Under the pieces are notes generated by a model. The model was not told the origin of the DNA. It did not search any database and saw only the letters and a list, made by a program, of their open reading frames with translations. 33,991 bases of DNA from Nitrosomonadales bacterium (GTDB taxonomy: Bacteria; Pseudomonadota; Gammaproteobacteria; Burkholderiales; Gallionellaceae). The DNA is taken from the NCBI GenBank assembly GCA_016195965.1, contig JACPYR010000062.1, positions 1 through 33,991 of the forward strand. The letters are read 5' to 3'. Both the position numbers and the translations under genes were made by a program. Shown piece by piece: positions 7,972-17,249 of this stretch (position 1 is the first letter of the stretch; the number at the start of each line of letters is the position of its first letter).

Positions 7972-8420
7972 TTGAGATTGGTTTTGCGACTGCGGATGAA
8001 CTGCCGCAACTCGCCGATTTGATCGCCGAGTTGTTCGCGCTGGAAAGCGATTTTTTCCCGCAACGAGATAAGCAGTTACGCGGCTTGCGCCTGATATTTA
8101 ACGACCCGTCCTTGGGTAGGTTGTTTGTGCTGCGCATCGACGGCAAAGTGGCGGGCATGGCCAACGCGCTGATTACCGTCAGCACGGCGGAAGGTGGGCG
8201 CGTGTTGCTACTGGAAGATGTGATCGTGCGCCGCGAACATCGCGGCAGCGGGTTGGGAAGGCGGCTGGTCGAGCATGTGCTGGACTGGGCATGTGAACGA
8301 GGCATGACGCGCGTTACCCTATTGGCCGACTGCGACAATCACTCCGCGCTGGATTTTTACCGTCAGCTCGGTTTTGAACAATCAAATATGCTGGTGTTGC
8401 GCAAGAAGTTGTCGATGTAG
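7968..8420 (+). CDS. GNAT-family N-acetyltransferase
   Basis: This 150-residue protein has the GNAT fold. It has an acyl-CoA pyrophosphate loop, VRREHRGSGLGRRLVEHV (R/Q-x-x-G-x-G/A, about residues 83-100), preceded by the beta4 strand RVLLLEDVIV. It ends with DCDNHSALDFYRQLGFE, the usual motif B. Its ATG overlaps the modD stop (ATGA), so it is probably translated with modD. The substrate is not predictable. A GNAT gene next to modD is not an obvious part of Mo transport, and it may be a passenger or act on a metabolite. Confidence 0.9.
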   Translation: MIEIGFATADELPQLADLIAELFALESDFFPQRDKQLRGLRLIFNDPSLGRLFVLRIDGKVAGMANALITVSTAEGGRVLLLEDVIVRREHRGSGLGRRLVEHVLDWACERGMTRVTLLADCDNHSALDFYRQLGFEQSNMLVLRKKLSM

Positions 8421-8476
8421 ATGGGTATTACGGAGCACGCCCTGAGCCTGACTAAGAGCTTAACCCAACATACGAT

Positions 8477-8492
8477 TGTCGCAATTACGACA
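8477..8492. promoter_or_regulatory. NifA upstream activator site for the lrv operon
   Basis: TGT-N10-ACA (8477-8492) matches the NifA site exactly. It lies inside a larger perfect dyad, TTGTCG...CGACAA (8476-8493 region). Its centre is about 108 bases before the predicted start site of the sigma-54 promoter at 8567-8582. Confidence 0.85.
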
Positions 8493-8566
8493 AAACGTCC
8501 TGTTCTAATCTCCCCATTCGTCTGTTCTTTCACGACCCTGCTGGGTTTGCGCCATGTTTAGAGAAG

Positions 8567-8582
8567 TGGCACAGTGGTTGCT
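8567..8582 (+). promoter_or_regulatory. Sigma-54 (-24/-12) promoter of lrv
   Basis: TGGCACA-GTGG-TTGCT matches the consensus TGGCACG-N4-TTGCW, with the GG and GC dinucleotides 12 bases apart. Transcription should start near 8593, which rules out an upstream ATG at 8554 as the lrv start. Confidence 0.88.
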
Positions 8583-8631
8583 AATTTCTTACATAACTTT
8601 AGAGCGGGGTATAAATTTGAAAGGCTTGAAT

Positions 8632-9399
8632 ATGCCGGAACGCTATTCCGGGGCGACCCCGTTGACCGGGGTCGCGCGCGCCGATTGCTCAGCGTGTCCG
8701 CATCAAGCGTTGCTGGCGGAAGGCAAATGCGTGCCGGGCGACATTTGCCTGATCGCGCAGAGCGGGCGGCAGATAGACCGCTTCCTGAAACGCAATCCGC
8801 AGTTCGCGCTGGAAAACCTGACCGATGCTTTTTGGGAGCGCCGCGCGATTGCCGCGCGTTATGCGCCGCTGGATGCAGTACGGAAAATGGCGCGGGATAA
8901 AGACGAGGTGGTGCGGCGTGTGGTGGCGAGCCGCTTGCCGCTTGATGAGTTGAATGAATATCTTCACGACACCGATCGTGAAGTGCGCATGACGGTAGCC
9001 GAGCGCATCGCGCCGGAAAGTTTGAGCGCGCTGATCAGCGATCTGGATTATCTGGTGCGCTTGCAAGTGGCGAAGCGTTTGCCGCACGGGCAGTTGCCGC
9101 GCATGGCGCACGACCCGGATCGCGAAGTGCGCAAGGAAGTGGCGCGGCGCTTGCCGTCATTTGCGTTGCACCGTATGGCGAAGGATGAAGACGCGGAAGT
9201 GCGGCGCATCGCCGCCGCACGCATGTTGCCGGAAGATGCGGCGACGATGCTGGCGGATAGCAATTGGCTGGTGCGCATGGAGGCAGCGCGGCATGCTCCG
9301 CTGGAGGATATCTCCGGATTGGCGGATGATGCCGAGCCGGATGTGCGTGTGCTGGTGCGCCAGCGCCTGGATGCTATTTCCCATGAGGATGAGACATGA
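8632..9399 (+). CDS. lrv: LRV (leucine-rich repeat variant) protein with N-terminal [4Fe-4S] domain
   Basis: The start at 8632 lies about 39 bases after the predicted sigma-54 transcription start. The product has 255 residues. The N-terminal cysteines Cys19, 22, 33 and 39 (DCSACPHQALLAEGKCVPGD) form the Fe-S module known from the A. vinelandii LRV protein. The rest (about residues 65-245) is a run of 24-residue helical repeats with words such as DKDEVVRRVVASRLP, DPDREVRKEVARRLP and DEDAEVRRIAAARMLP. In A. vinelandii the lrv gene also lies between nifY and nifE. The repeats suggest a scaffold; no activity is known. The NifA site and promoter upstream place it in the nif regulon. Its stop overlaps the next ORF by 4 bases. 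Confidence 0.93.
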   Translation: MPERYSGATPLTGVARADCSACPHQALLAEGKCVPGDICLIAQSGRQIDRFLKRNPQFALENLTDAFWERRAIAARYAPLDAVRKMARDKDEVVRRVVASRLPLDELNEYLHDTDREVRMTVAERIAPESLSALISDLDYLVRLQVAKRLPHGQLPRMAHDPDREVRKEVARRLPSFALHRMAKDEDAEVRRIAAARMLPEDAATMLADSNWLVRMEAARHAPLEDISGLADDAEPDVRVLVRQRLDAISHEDET

Positions 9400-10361
9400 C
9401 TGACGAAGCAACTTTACTTGGCTTGGCTGCCGAGATCGGAAAAATTCCGCCGCGCCCGCATCACAGCGCACTGCTGGAAATCGCCAACCGCATTCGTCCC
9501 GGCTGCACGTTTCGTTACGCGCTGAGCCGTGGCGGCTGGTATCGTCCGGGTGGAATAATCAAGGCTGATGGGACACGCATTGCCGACAATGTGGAAGCCT
9601 GGGCAAGAGCCGATTTGGCCGCCTGCGATGGCGATATGCACGAGTTTGCAGAACGTCATGCCGGGAGTGATTTGCTGGTGACGCGCCATACCGGACGCAC
9701 GCATTATTTCGTGGCGGCATACGGCCCGGCCCCTGCGGATTTTTTACAACTGGAGGTTGAGGAGCTGCAAGAGGTATTGGACAGAAAGCTGATCGATACC
9801 GGTAGCCTGCCGGAAGACTTTCCCGGAGATCTACAAGAATTGATCGAGCCGGTCGCCCCGGACGTGCTCGAAGCGCAGCCGGTCGGCGCACCGCGCTATT
9901 GCTTTCGCAGATTGATCGACATGCGCCAAACGGTAGCAAAAGTCTCGCTCGCAAACGGGCGCACCGATGGCCTGCCACGCTTCCTTTCCGAATGGTCGCA
10001 CAGCAGCGCCACGGTGCGCGGCCATTTCAGCGATCATTGGATCGTCGCATTACGCGAGCACCAGGATCGCTATCGCAATCCGGTGATTTCAGCATCATTG
10101 ATTTCGTGCCACGCCCGTGATCTTAAGCCTTTTCAGTGGAACATCGAGCTGTCCGGCGTTCCAATGTCGGCACAGTTACAGGCGTTTGATCGGGCCGCCG
10201 GTTACCCGTCAGCCTGGTATTTCCATCTGGTGGCGGGCACTTTCACTCCGCCCAAGATCGCCTACGCCGTCATGCGCGACCTGGATGCGGATTTCCATTA
10301 TCTGCCGGATACGGAAACTGCTTTGCTGCGCGGTTGGGCAGCCTCACCGTATTCGGTTTGA
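9396..10361 (+). CDS. Unrecognised 321-residue protein coupled to lrv
   Basis: The ATG overlaps the lrv stop (ATGA), so the two are almost certainly cotranslated from the same NifA/sigma-54 promoter. The protein looks soluble: no signal peptide and no membrane segment. It has a few isolated cysteines and a tryptophan/histidine-rich second half (GHFSDHWIVALREHQDRY, YPSAWYFHLVAGTF). I do not recognise a family. The A. vinelandii cluster also has an uncharacterised ORF beside lrv, but I cannot tell whether it is related. Coupling to an Fe-S LRV protein suggests a joint role under nitrogen-fixing conditions. It is convergent with kdpE, 20 bases away, with no clear terminator between them. Confidence 0.85.
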   Translation: MTDEATLLGLAAEIGKIPPRPHHSALLEIANRIRPGCTFRYALSRGGWYRPGGIIKADGTRIADNVEAWARADLAACDGDMHEFAERHAGSDLLVTRHTGRTHYFVAAYGPAPADFLQLEVEELQEVLDRKLIDTGSLPEDFPGDLQELIEPVAPDVLEAQPVGAPRYCFRRLIDMRQTVAKVSLANGRTDGLPRFLSEWSHSSATVRGHFSDHWIVALREHQDRYRNPVISASLISCHARDLKPFQWNIELSGVPMSAQLQAFDRAAGYPSAWYFHLVAGTFTPPKIAYAVMRDLDADFHYLPDTETALLRGWAASPYSV

Positions 10362-10381
10362 GTAACCTGGATAGCTGACAG

Positions 10382-11077
10382 TTAAATCACCGCCAGCCTG
10401 TAACCTACGCCAACTTCCGTCAGCAGAAAACGTGGGCGAGCTGGGTCTTTTTCCAGTTTGTGCCGCAAGATGCCCATGTAGATACGCAGGTAGTGGGCGC
10501 GCTCCACGTAGTTCGGCCCCCAGACTTCCTTGAGCAGCAAACGGTGCGTCAGCACCTTGCCTGCATGTTTCACCAGCACGGTCAGCAGGCGGTATTCAAT
10601 CGGTGTTAGGTGAACTTCCGTACCGCTGACCGTGACTTTGCGATGGATCATGTCCACCTTCAATTCGTCTACCGCGAACACACCTTCTTCCTCCCCGCTC
10701 ACAGTGGAAGACACATGGCGTAATGCCACGCGTATCCGCGCCAGCAACTCGCCTACGCCGAAAGGCTTGACCAGATAATCATCCGCACCCGCATCCAGCG
10801 CGGAAATTTTGTCGCGCTCCTGCGAGCGCGCGGACAGGATGACGATGGGAACGTGAGACCACGCGCGAATTCCTTTGACCACGTCCACCCCATCCATGTC
10901 GGGCAGCCCGAGGTCGAGAATAATCAGATCCGGCTTGCGCGTTGCGGCTTCGGTCAAACCCTGTTTGCCGGTTTCCGCCTCGACCACCTGATAGCCTTCC
11001 GAGGCCAGCGTAGTTCGCAGGAAGCGGCGTATCTGCGCTTCGTCTTCGATAATGATGAGGGTGGCGGAGTTATTCAT
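10382..11077 (-). CDS. kdpE: KdpE response regulator
   Basis: This 231-residue OmpR/PhoB-type regulator has a receiver domain with Glu11/Asp12, the phosphoacceptor Asp55 (LIILDLGLPDMDG), the switch Ser/Thr (VILSARSQ) and Lys (YLVKPFG). It has a C-terminal winged helix (about 130-228) with LTPIEYRLLTVLVKHAGKVL and LLKEVWGPNYVERAHYLRIY. KdpE, phosphorylated by KdpD, activates kdpFABC when potassium is short or turgor drops. Its ATG overlaps the kdpD stop by 4 bases. The strand and order kdpD-kdpE after kdpC are normal for the system. Confidence 0.96.
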   Translation of the reverse strand: MNNSATLIIIEDEAQIRRFLRTTLASEGYQVVEAETGKQGLTEAATRKPDLIILDLGLPDMDGVDVVKGIRAWSHVPIVILSARSQERDKISALDAGADDYLVKPFGVGELLARIRVALRHVSSTVSGEEEGVFAVDELKVDMIHRKVTVSGTEVHLTPIEYRLLTVLVKHAGKVLTHRLLLKEVWGPNYVERAHYLRIYMGILRHKLEKDPARPRFLLTEVGVGYRLAVI

Positions 11078-13818
11078 GATGGAACAGCTTCTTCCTGCTC
11101 AATCAACGGCGGCTCGCTCAATGGCAAGGCGAAATGAAATGCCGCGCCGCCCGAAGACAAGTTATCCGCCCATATCCGTCCGCCATGTGCCTCCACGATA
11201 GATTGGCAGATAGTGAGGCCTAATCCCGCACCTCCCTGATTGCCCTCGCTGTCCACGCGGTGGAATTTTTCAAAGATGCGTTGTTCTTCGCCGGCCGGAA
11301 TTCCCGCACCTTTATCGGAAACGGTCACCACCAATTCGTCCTGTCCGGTGGCGGCGGAAATTTCGATGGGAGTTCCGGGCGGGGTGTATTTCACGGCGTT
11401 TTCCAGCAGGTTCGCGAACACCCGCTCGATCAGCAGGCTGTCTATCTCGACCAGAGGCAAGTCGTGCGACAGCTTGACGGTGACCGGATGGTTGACCATG
11501 CGCGCGGTCAAGCCTGCCAGCGCGCCGCCGACCACTTCTTCCAGCGGTTGCCATTGCCTGTTCAGCACCACGGCGCCCGCTTCGAGCCGCGCCATATCCA
11601 GCAGGTTATTGGCGAGGCCGGACATGCGTATCGCCTCGTCATAAATCGTCTGGCCGAGTTCATTGCGAGCATGGCGATCCAGCCTGTCGCCGTCACGCAC
11701 CAGGCTGCTGGAGGCACCCACAATCGCTGCCAGCGGGGTGCGCAAATCATGCGAGATCGCCGATAGCAATGCATTGCGCAACTGTTCCGTTTCCATCTTT
11801 ATCTGGGCGCTTTGCGCTTCTGCCGCCAGCCTGACCCGTTCCAGCGCCAGCGCGATCTGGCTGGTGAAAGTTTCCAGCAGACGTTGTTGTTCGGGAAGTG
11901 CTATCCGCGCCGGGTTGAGCGGCAACAAGGCCAGTACGCCTCTCATTCCGGAAGAGGCTTTCAGCGGTAGATAAACTATTTCTCCGCCCGGCAGAGTGTC
12001 CGTGCCCTGTCCCGCCATTTGTCCATGGTCATACACCCATTGTGCTATGCTCAGGTCGCTGCCATGACAGGATTGAGCAGTACCCTCGCTTTTCGGATAA
12101 GCGATGCGCCCTGTTTCATCGGGCAGCAACACGACTGCCTGCGCCTCGAACACTTCCGCCACATGCTTGACCGCGATGCGCAGAATGTTGTCCTCGCCGC
12201 GCGTCGCGGCCAACTCTCTGCTCATGGCGTACAACGAAGCTGTGCGGCGCTCGCGATGGCCGGCGATCTTGGCCTGGTGCTGGATGCGTATCGTCATACT
12301 GCTGATGACTAGGCCGACCAGCAGCATAACTGCAAAGGTAATGAGGTATTGCGTATCCGAAACGGCAAAGCTGAAACGCGGCGGCACGAAGAAGAAATCG
12401 AACAGCACCACACTCAGCAACGAGCTCAACACCGACGGTCCATGCCCGTAACGCGAGGCAACGACAACTACGCCCAGCAGGTAAACCATAATCAGGTTTG
12501 CCAGATCGACATGGTCAAACATGAGCCAGGCTATGGCAGTACAGATTGCCGTCGCAACAATCGCCCACAGATAAGCGGTGCTCCACGTGAATAGCGAATT
12601 TTGTTCTTCTGGCGCAAGACCGAGATATAAACGGCTGCGCGAGAAATAGGGGCTCTCTCTTGCTTGCGACAGAAAATTGGATTCCTTGCCCACCACATGG
12701 ATGTCGATATCGCTGGCTTTGCGAACGATAGTGTCCACCAGCGACCCGAACAGCCAGCGCTTCCATCCAGACAATGTCGGCTTGCCCAGCACGATGCGGC
12801 TGGCATTGCGGCTGAGCGCATAGGAAATCACCTCTTCTGCTAGCTTGTGTCCGCCCAGCGTTACCGTCTCTGCCCCCAGCTCTTCCGCCAGTTTCAGCGT
12901 GCGCAATATCGCATCGCGCTGCTCCTTGGAAAGGCGCTGTAGCTTTGCCGTCTCGACATACAGCACGATCCACTCCGCCTTCAGCAACTGCGCCAGGCGG
13001 TATGCTGCGCGTACCAGGTTCTCTGCCGTGCCGCCCGATCCGATGCAGACCAGTAAGCGCTCTTTCACTTGCCATACGCTCTGGATAGCATGATCTTCGC
13101 GATAGTCGCGCATTTGCGCGTCTACCCGATCCGCCGTGCGCCGCAATGCCAGTTCGCGCAGCGCGATCAAGTTGCCCTTGCGGAAGAAATTCTGTGCCGC
13201 GCGTTCCGCCTGCTGCGGCAGGTAGACTTTGCCTTCCTTCAACCGCTGCAACAACTCGTCCGGTGGCAGGTCAATCAGCTCGATTTCATTCGCGCTTTCC
13301 AGCACCGCGTCGGGCACGGTTTCCCACACCGGGATGCCGGTGATCTGAGAGACCACATCGTTGAGGCTTTCGATGTGCTGGACGTTGATCGCGGTATAGA
13401 CATCAATACCCGCATCCAGCAATTCCTCCACGTCCTGCCAGCGCTTGGGATGCCGCGAACCCGGCGCATTGGTGTGCGCTAATTCGTCTACCAGGATCAG
13501 CGCAGGATGGCGCTTGAGCGCGGCGTCCAGGTCGAATTCGCGCAACTGCGTATCGCGGTATGGCACCAGTCGCGGCGGCAACACTTCCAGCCCTTCCAGC
13601 AACTGTTCGGTCTCGGTGCGCTTGTGCGTTTCTACATAGCCCGCCACCACATCCAGACCTTCCGCGCGACGCTCGCGTGCAGCCAGCAACATGCCGAAAG
13701 TCTTCCCGACGCCGGCGGAAGCGCCGAAAAAAATCTTCAGGCGGCCACGGCGGCGGATGGATTCGGCGCGCTGCACTTTTTCCAGCAGTGCATCGGGATC
13801 GGGGCGTTGGTCGGTCAT
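11074..13818 (-). CDS. kdpD: KdpD sensor histidine kinase
   Basis: This 914-residue protein has all KdpD parts. An N-terminal KdpD domain carries a Walker A loop (GASAGVGKT, residues 32-40). It is followed by a universal-stress-protein-like domain (about 250-370) and four closely spaced membrane helices (about 405-505, LWAIVATAICTAIAWLMF onward). A GAF-like segment follows, then the kinase core with phospho-His690 (SAISHDLRTPLAAIVG) and the ATP-binding boxes (NLLENAVKYTPPGT, DKGAGIPAGEEQRIFEKF, GAGLGLTICQSIVEAHGG). It senses potassium/turgor and controls KdpE phosphorylation. AGGAT precedes the ATG. An AT-rich ORF separates it from kdpC, which is unusual. Confidence 0.97.
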   Translation of the reverse strand: MTDQRPDPDALLEKVQRAESIRRRGRLKIFFGASAGVGKTFGMLLAARERRAEGLDVVAGYVETHKRTETEQLLEGLEVLPPRLVPYRDTQLREFDLDAALKRHPALILVDELAHTNAPGSRHPKRWQDVEELLDAGIDVYTAINVQHIESLNDVVSQITGIPVWETVPDAVLESANEIELIDLPPDELLQRLKEGKVYLPQQAERAAQNFFRKGNLIALRELALRRTADRVDAQMRDYREDHAIQSVWQVKERLLVCIGSGGTAENLVRAAYRLAQLLKAEWIVLYVETAKLQRLSKEQRDAILRTLKLAEELGAETVTLGGHKLAEEVISYALSRNASRIVLGKPTLSGWKRWLFGSLVDTIVRKASDIDIHVVGKESNFLSQARESPYFSRSRLYLGLAPEEQNSLFTWSTAYLWAIVATAICTAIAWLMFDHVDLANLIMVYLLGVVVVASRYGHGPSVLSSLLSVVLFDFFFVPPRFSFAVSDTQYLITFAVMLLVGLVISSMTIRIQHQAKIAGHRERRTASLYAMSRELAATRGEDNILRIAVKHVAEVFEAQAVVLLPDETGRIAYPKSEGTAQSCHGSDLSIAQWVYDHGQMAGQGTDTLPGGEIVYLPLKASSGMRGVLALLPLNPARIALPEQQRLLETFTSQIALALERVRLAAEAQSAQIKMETEQLRNALLSAISHDLRTPLAAIVGASSSLVRDGDRLDRHARNELGQTIYDEAIRMSGLANNLLDMARLEAGAVVLNRQWQPLEEVVGGALAGLTARMVNHPVTVKLSHDLPLVEIDSLLIERVFANLLENAVKYTPPGTPIEISAATGQDELVVTVSDKGAGIPAGEEQRIFEKFHRVDSEGNQGGAGLGLTICQSIVEAHGGRIWADNLSSGGAAFHFALPLSEPPLIEQEEAVPS

Positions 13819-13881
13819 TGTTTATCCTAAATCCGGCAACTATCATGAGCGCAAAAATATGCCCATGCTACAAGGCTTCTA

Positions 13882-14370
13882 CTACTCAACTCTAGCAATG
13901 GCTGTGTGATCTACTTCGTCGCCTTCCTTGAATTCCATCTCGCTATATACAGAATACATTGTATTTTTAGGGACGATCATGGCCACAATATCGTCGTACT
14001 CAACACCCGGCTCAATATCATATCCATCCTTGAATCTGTCTAGGATGTCTGTCTTGTACTTTTCACTAAGCTTCGTTAAATCAATTACGCTAGGCTTAAT
14101 ATCGATTGGTAAGTCACTAACCGTAAGTGTTAATCGCTTTGGTGACACACGAACCTTACCAATATTCTTAGGGCGCACATGTATCAATAACAACCTGTTG
14201 TCGCCTTGATATTTGATCACCTCCGTTGATACAACTAGTTGGATATTTGATGCATCCGTATCGGTTATCTTGAATTGGTAAATTGCCCATCCGCCAGCTC
14301 CGATAATCGCGAGAATAGACATGGCCTTCAACACAAAATCCACCCAGTCTCTTGCTTTTTGCAGTTCCAT
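13882..14370 (-). CDS. AT-rich membrane-anchored hypothetical protein inside the kdp locus
   Basis: This 162-residue protein has one N-terminal membrane helix (about residues 13-31, LKAMSILAIIGAGGWAIY). A mostly beta-type soluble domain follows (VVSTEVIKYQGDNRLLLIHVRPKNIG, given in parts: VSTEVIKYQ, LLLIHVRPKNIG). I recognise no family. Its base composition is clearly more AT-rich than kdpC and kdpD around it, and it is flanked by a perfect 19-bp inverted repeat on its upstream side (14406-14490). Both facts point to a late insertion into kdpFABCDE. There is no evidence that it works with Kdp. A topology with the bulk outside the cytoplasm is possible but not certain. Confidence 0.75.
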   Translation of the reverse strand: MELQKARDWVDFVLKAMSILAIIGAGGWAIYQFKITDTDASNIQLVVSTEVIKYQGDNRLLLIHVRPKNIGKVRVSPKRLTLTVSDLPIDIKPSVIDLTKLSEKYKTDILDRFKDGYDIEPGVEYDDIVAMIVPKNTMYSVYSEMEFKEGDEVDHTAIARVE

Positions 14371-14405
14371 TGTTTACCCCATTTTTCTTGTGGCTCTATA
14401 AATCA

Positions 14406-14490
14406 AGGGTGGGCACGTTTTGTGGCCACCCGGTCAGCGTCAATCATAATCTAGCGCCGCATCCGCGTGGGCACAAAACGTGCCCACCCT
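14406..14490. repeat. Perfect 19-bp inverted repeat, TAGGGTGGGCACG family
   Basis: Bases 14406-14424 are the exact reverse complement of 14472-14490, with 47 bases between. The arm sequence is AGGGTGGGCACGTTTTGTG. The element begins 6 bases after the kdpC stop and separates kdpC from the AT-rich ORF. The same family recurs at 17170-17249, and a related form occurs at 884-964. Confidence 0.85.
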
Positions 14491-14496
14491 ACCAAA

Positions 14497-15069
14497 TCAA
14501 TGCACCGCATCCAGCGCCAGGTTGAGTTCCAGCACATTCACCCTCGGCTCGCCCAAGATGCCGAACTGGCGTCCTTCGATGTGTTCCGCCACCAGCTTGC
14601 GCAAAGCATTCGGGTTGAGATTGCGCACCCGTGCTACACGCGCAAGCTGGTATTCCGCAGCCGCCGGGCTGATGTGCGGATCGAGCCCACTACCGGATGC
14701 GGTCACCAGATCGACTGGGATCGGCTGTTGGTTGCCGGGGTCGGCATCGCGCAGGGCTTGCACCCTGGCTTTCACGGCGTCCATCAATGCCGGGTTGGTT
14801 GGCCCCAGATTCGAGCCACCGGAGGCAGTTGGGTTATTGGGCATCGGGCTGGTCGCCGAAGGACGACTCCAGAAATACTTGGGGTCGGAGAACGATTGGC
14901 CGATAAGGCTGGAGCCGACCGGCTTGCCTTCTTTCACGATCAGGCTGCCGTTAGCCTTGTCGGGCATGACCACTTGGGAAATTCCTGTCACCAGCAGGGG
15001 ATAGCCGATTCCGGTAAGCATGGTCAACAGCAAGAAGCTGACAATAGCGGGACGAAGTTCTTTCAACAT
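14497..15069 (-). CDS. kdpC: KdpC subunit of the potassium-transporting P-type ATPase
   Basis: The start at 15069 is chosen over an upstream in-frame ATG because AAAGGAAACATC precedes it and KdpC normally begins with a short tail before its helix. The product has 190 residues. One N-terminal membrane helix (about 8-30, [21 protein letters not shown]) is followed by the conserved periplasmic part [20 protein letters not shown], then [17 protein letters not shown] and [20 protein letters not shown]. KdpC joins KdpA and KdpB and raises the potassium affinity of the complex. It is 13 bases after kdpB. Nothing is missing. Confidence 0.96.
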   Translation of the reverse strand: MLKELRPAIVSFLLLTMLTGIGYPLLVTGISQVVMPDKANGSLIVKEGKPVGSSLIGQSFSDPKYFWSRPSATSPMPNNPTASGGSNLGPTNPALMDAVKARVQALRDADPGNQQPIPVDLVTASGSGLDPHISPAAAEYQLARVARVRNLNPNALRKLVAEHIEGRQFGILGEPRVNVLELNLALDAVH

Positions 15070-15082
15070 GATGTTTCCTTTC

Positions 15083-17155
15083 TTAAGCCAAATGCAAAGC
15101 AACAAGCAGCAGGTCGATCAGCTTGATGCCGATAAATGGAACGACAAGTCCGCCCAATCCGTAGATCAGCAGGTTGTTGCGCAACAACACGTTCGCCCCG
15201 ATGGCGCGGTATTTCACGCCTTTGAGCGCCAGCGGAACCAAGGCGATGATGATCAGCGCGTTGAAAATCACGGCGGATAAAATCGCGCTGGAGGGTGTCG
15301 CCAGCCCCATCACGTTGAGCGCGCCGAGCGCCGGGTAGGTGCTGGCGAACGCCGCCGGAATGATGGCGAAATACTTGGACACGTCGTTGGCGATGCTGAA
15401 GGTGGTCAGCGAGCCGCGCGTCATCAGCATCTGCTTGCCGGTCTCGACGATTTCGATCAGCTTGGTGGGATTGGAATCCAGATCCACCATGTTGCCCGCT
15501 TCCTTGGCAGCCTGCGTGCCGGTGTTCATCGCCACCGCCACGTCGGCCTGCGCCAGTGCCGGAGCATCGTTGGTGCCGTCGCCGGTCATTGCCACCAGTC
15601 GGCCTTGCGCCTGGTGTTCGCGGATCAGTTTCAGCTTGGCTTCGGGAGTGGCTTCGGCGAGGAAGTCGTCCACGCCAGCTTCGGCTGCGATGGCGGCGGC
15701 GGTGAGGCGGTTGTCGCCGGTGATCATGATGGTCTTGATGCCCATGCGGCGCAGTTCGGCGAAGCGTTCCTTGATGCCGCCTTTGACGATGTCTTTTAGC
15801 TCGATCACGCCCAGCACTTTCGCGCCGTCCGCTACCACCAGCGGCGTGCTGCCGCGACGCGCGACGCTGTCCACGATGGCGTCCACTCCCACGGGAAAGC
15901 TGCCTCCCAGACTGATGACATAGTTGCGGATGGCATCGGTCGCGCCCTTGCGTATTTGACGCTCGCCCATATTGACGCCGCTCATGCGAGTCTGCGCGCT
16001 GAACGGTACAAAGGTCGCGCCCAGCTCGTGGATGTTGCGTTCGCGCAGCGCGAATTTTTCTTTGGCTAGCACGACAATGCTGCGGCCTTCCGGTGTTTCG
16101 TCGGCCAGCGAGGCGAGCTGCGCCGCGTCGGCCAGTTCCGCTTCAGTCACACCGGACGCATGTAAAAAGTTGCTGGCCTGACGGTTGCCCAACGTGATCG
16201 TGCCGGTCTTGTCCAGCAGCAACACGTCCACGTCGCCCGCCGCTTCCACAGCACGACCGCTGGTTGCGATCACGTTTTTTTGCAACATGCGCCCCATGCC
16301 GGCCACGCCGATGGCGGACAGCAGGCCGCCTATGGTGGTGGGAATCAGGCACACCAGCAGCGCCACCAGCACGGTGATGCTGACCGGCGCACCCGCCTTG
16401 GCCACCTCGACGCTGTACAGGGAGAACGGCAACAGCGTAACGATCACGAACAGGAAGATCAGCGTCATCGCCACCAGCAGGATGGTGAGCGCGATTTCGT
16501 TGGGCGTCTTCTGGCGCTTGGCGCCTTCCACCATCGCAATCATGCGATCGAGGAAAGTCTCGCCAGGATTGGTGCTGATGCGCACCACCAGCCAGTCGGA
16601 CAGCACGCGCGTGCCGCCGGTCACCGCGCTGAAATCGCCGCCGGATGCGCGGATTACCGGCGCGCTTTCGCCGGTGATGGCGCTCTCATCTACCGAGGCT
16701 ACGCCCTCGATTACGGTGCCATCGCCGGGAATGAAGTCGCCCGCTTCCACCAGAACCACGTCGTCCTTGCGCAGGCTGGAACCGGGTGCCAGTGCGTATT
16801 TTTCGCCATAATGCGGGCGAACCAGCTTCTTGGCCTGGACGTCGCGCTTGGCGCTGCGCATCGCATTGGCCTGGGCGCGGCTGCGGCCTTCGGCTATTGC
16901 CTCGGCAAAGTTGGCGAACAGCACAGTGAACCACAGCCACAGCGTTATGGCCAGGATAAAGCCGGACGGCGCTTCGCCCTGTCCGGTGAGTGCTTGGATA
17001 AACAGCAGCGTCGTCAATATGCTACCGACCCACACCACGAACATCACCGGGTTTTTCATCTGTTGCTGTGGACTCAGTTTCTTGAACGAGTCCACCACGG
17101 CCTGTTTGACGAGATCGCGCTCGAACAGGGGGAACGGAATTGCTTTGGTTGTCAT
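15083..17155 (-). CDS. kdpB: KdpB catalytic subunit, P-type ATPase
   Basis: This 690-residue protein, the usual length, hydrolyses ATP to drive potassium uptake through KdpA. Visible motifs are the actuator TGES (161-164), the phosphorylation site DKTGT with Asp315, the KGA nucleotide-binding motif (RKGATDAI), and the hinge [21 protein letters not shown] (cut: [11 protein letters not shown]). The first membrane pair is about 35-85 and later helices are about 225-245, 255-280 and 590-690. AAGGAG lies 7 bases before the ATG. A repeat-filled gap of about 90 bases separates it from kdpA. It is intact. Confidence 0.97.
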   Translation of the reverse strand: MTTKAIPFPLFERDLVKQAVVDSFKKLSPQQQMKNPVMFVVWVGSILTTLLFIQALTGQGEAPSGFILAITLWLWFTVLFANFAEAIAEGRSRAQANAMRSAKRDVQAKKLVRPHYGEKYALAPGSSLRKDDVVLVEAGDFIPGDGTVIEGVASVDESAITGESAPVIRASGGDFSAVTGGTRVLSDWLVVRISTNPGETFLDRMIAMVEGAKRQKTPNEIALTILLVAMTLIFLFVIVTLLPFSLYSVEVAKAGAPVSITVLVALLVCLIPTTIGGLLSAIGVAGMGRMLQKNVIATSGRAVEAAGDVDVLLLDKTGTITLGNRQASNFLHASGVTEAELADAAQLASLADETPEGRSIVVLAKEKFALRERNIHELGATFVPFSAQTRMSGVNMGERQIRKGATDAIRNYVISLGGSFPVGVDAIVDSVARRGSTPLVVADGAKVLGVIELKDIVKGGIKERFAELRRMGIKTIMITGDNRLTAAAIAAEAGVDDFLAEATPEAKLKLIREHQAQGRLVAMTGDGTNDAPALAQADVAVAMNTGTQAAKEAGNMVDLDSNPTKLIEIVETGKQMLMTRGSLTTFSIANDVSKYFAIIPAAFASTYPALGALNVMGLATPSSAILSAVIFNALIIIALVPLALKGVKYRAIGANVLLRNNLLIYGLGGLVVPFIGIKLIDLLLVALHLA

Positions 17156-17169
17156 TTAATTCTCCTTCG

Positions 17170-17249
17170 TAGGGTGGGCAAGTTTTTCGTGCCCACGCTG
17201 TTTTGTATTTGCGTGGTTACCGCGTGGGAACAGAAACGTGCCCACCCTA
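17170..17249. repeat. Palindromic repeat between kdpA and kdpB
   Basis: TAGGGTGGGCA at 17170-17180 and TGCCCACCCTA at 17239-17249 are complementary outer arms. An inner TTTTTCGTGCCCACGC copy and a GCGTGGTTACCGCGTGGG segment lie between. It belongs to the family seen at 14406-14490. On the - strand the TAG of TAGGGTGGG is the kdpA stop codon. Confidence 0.75.
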
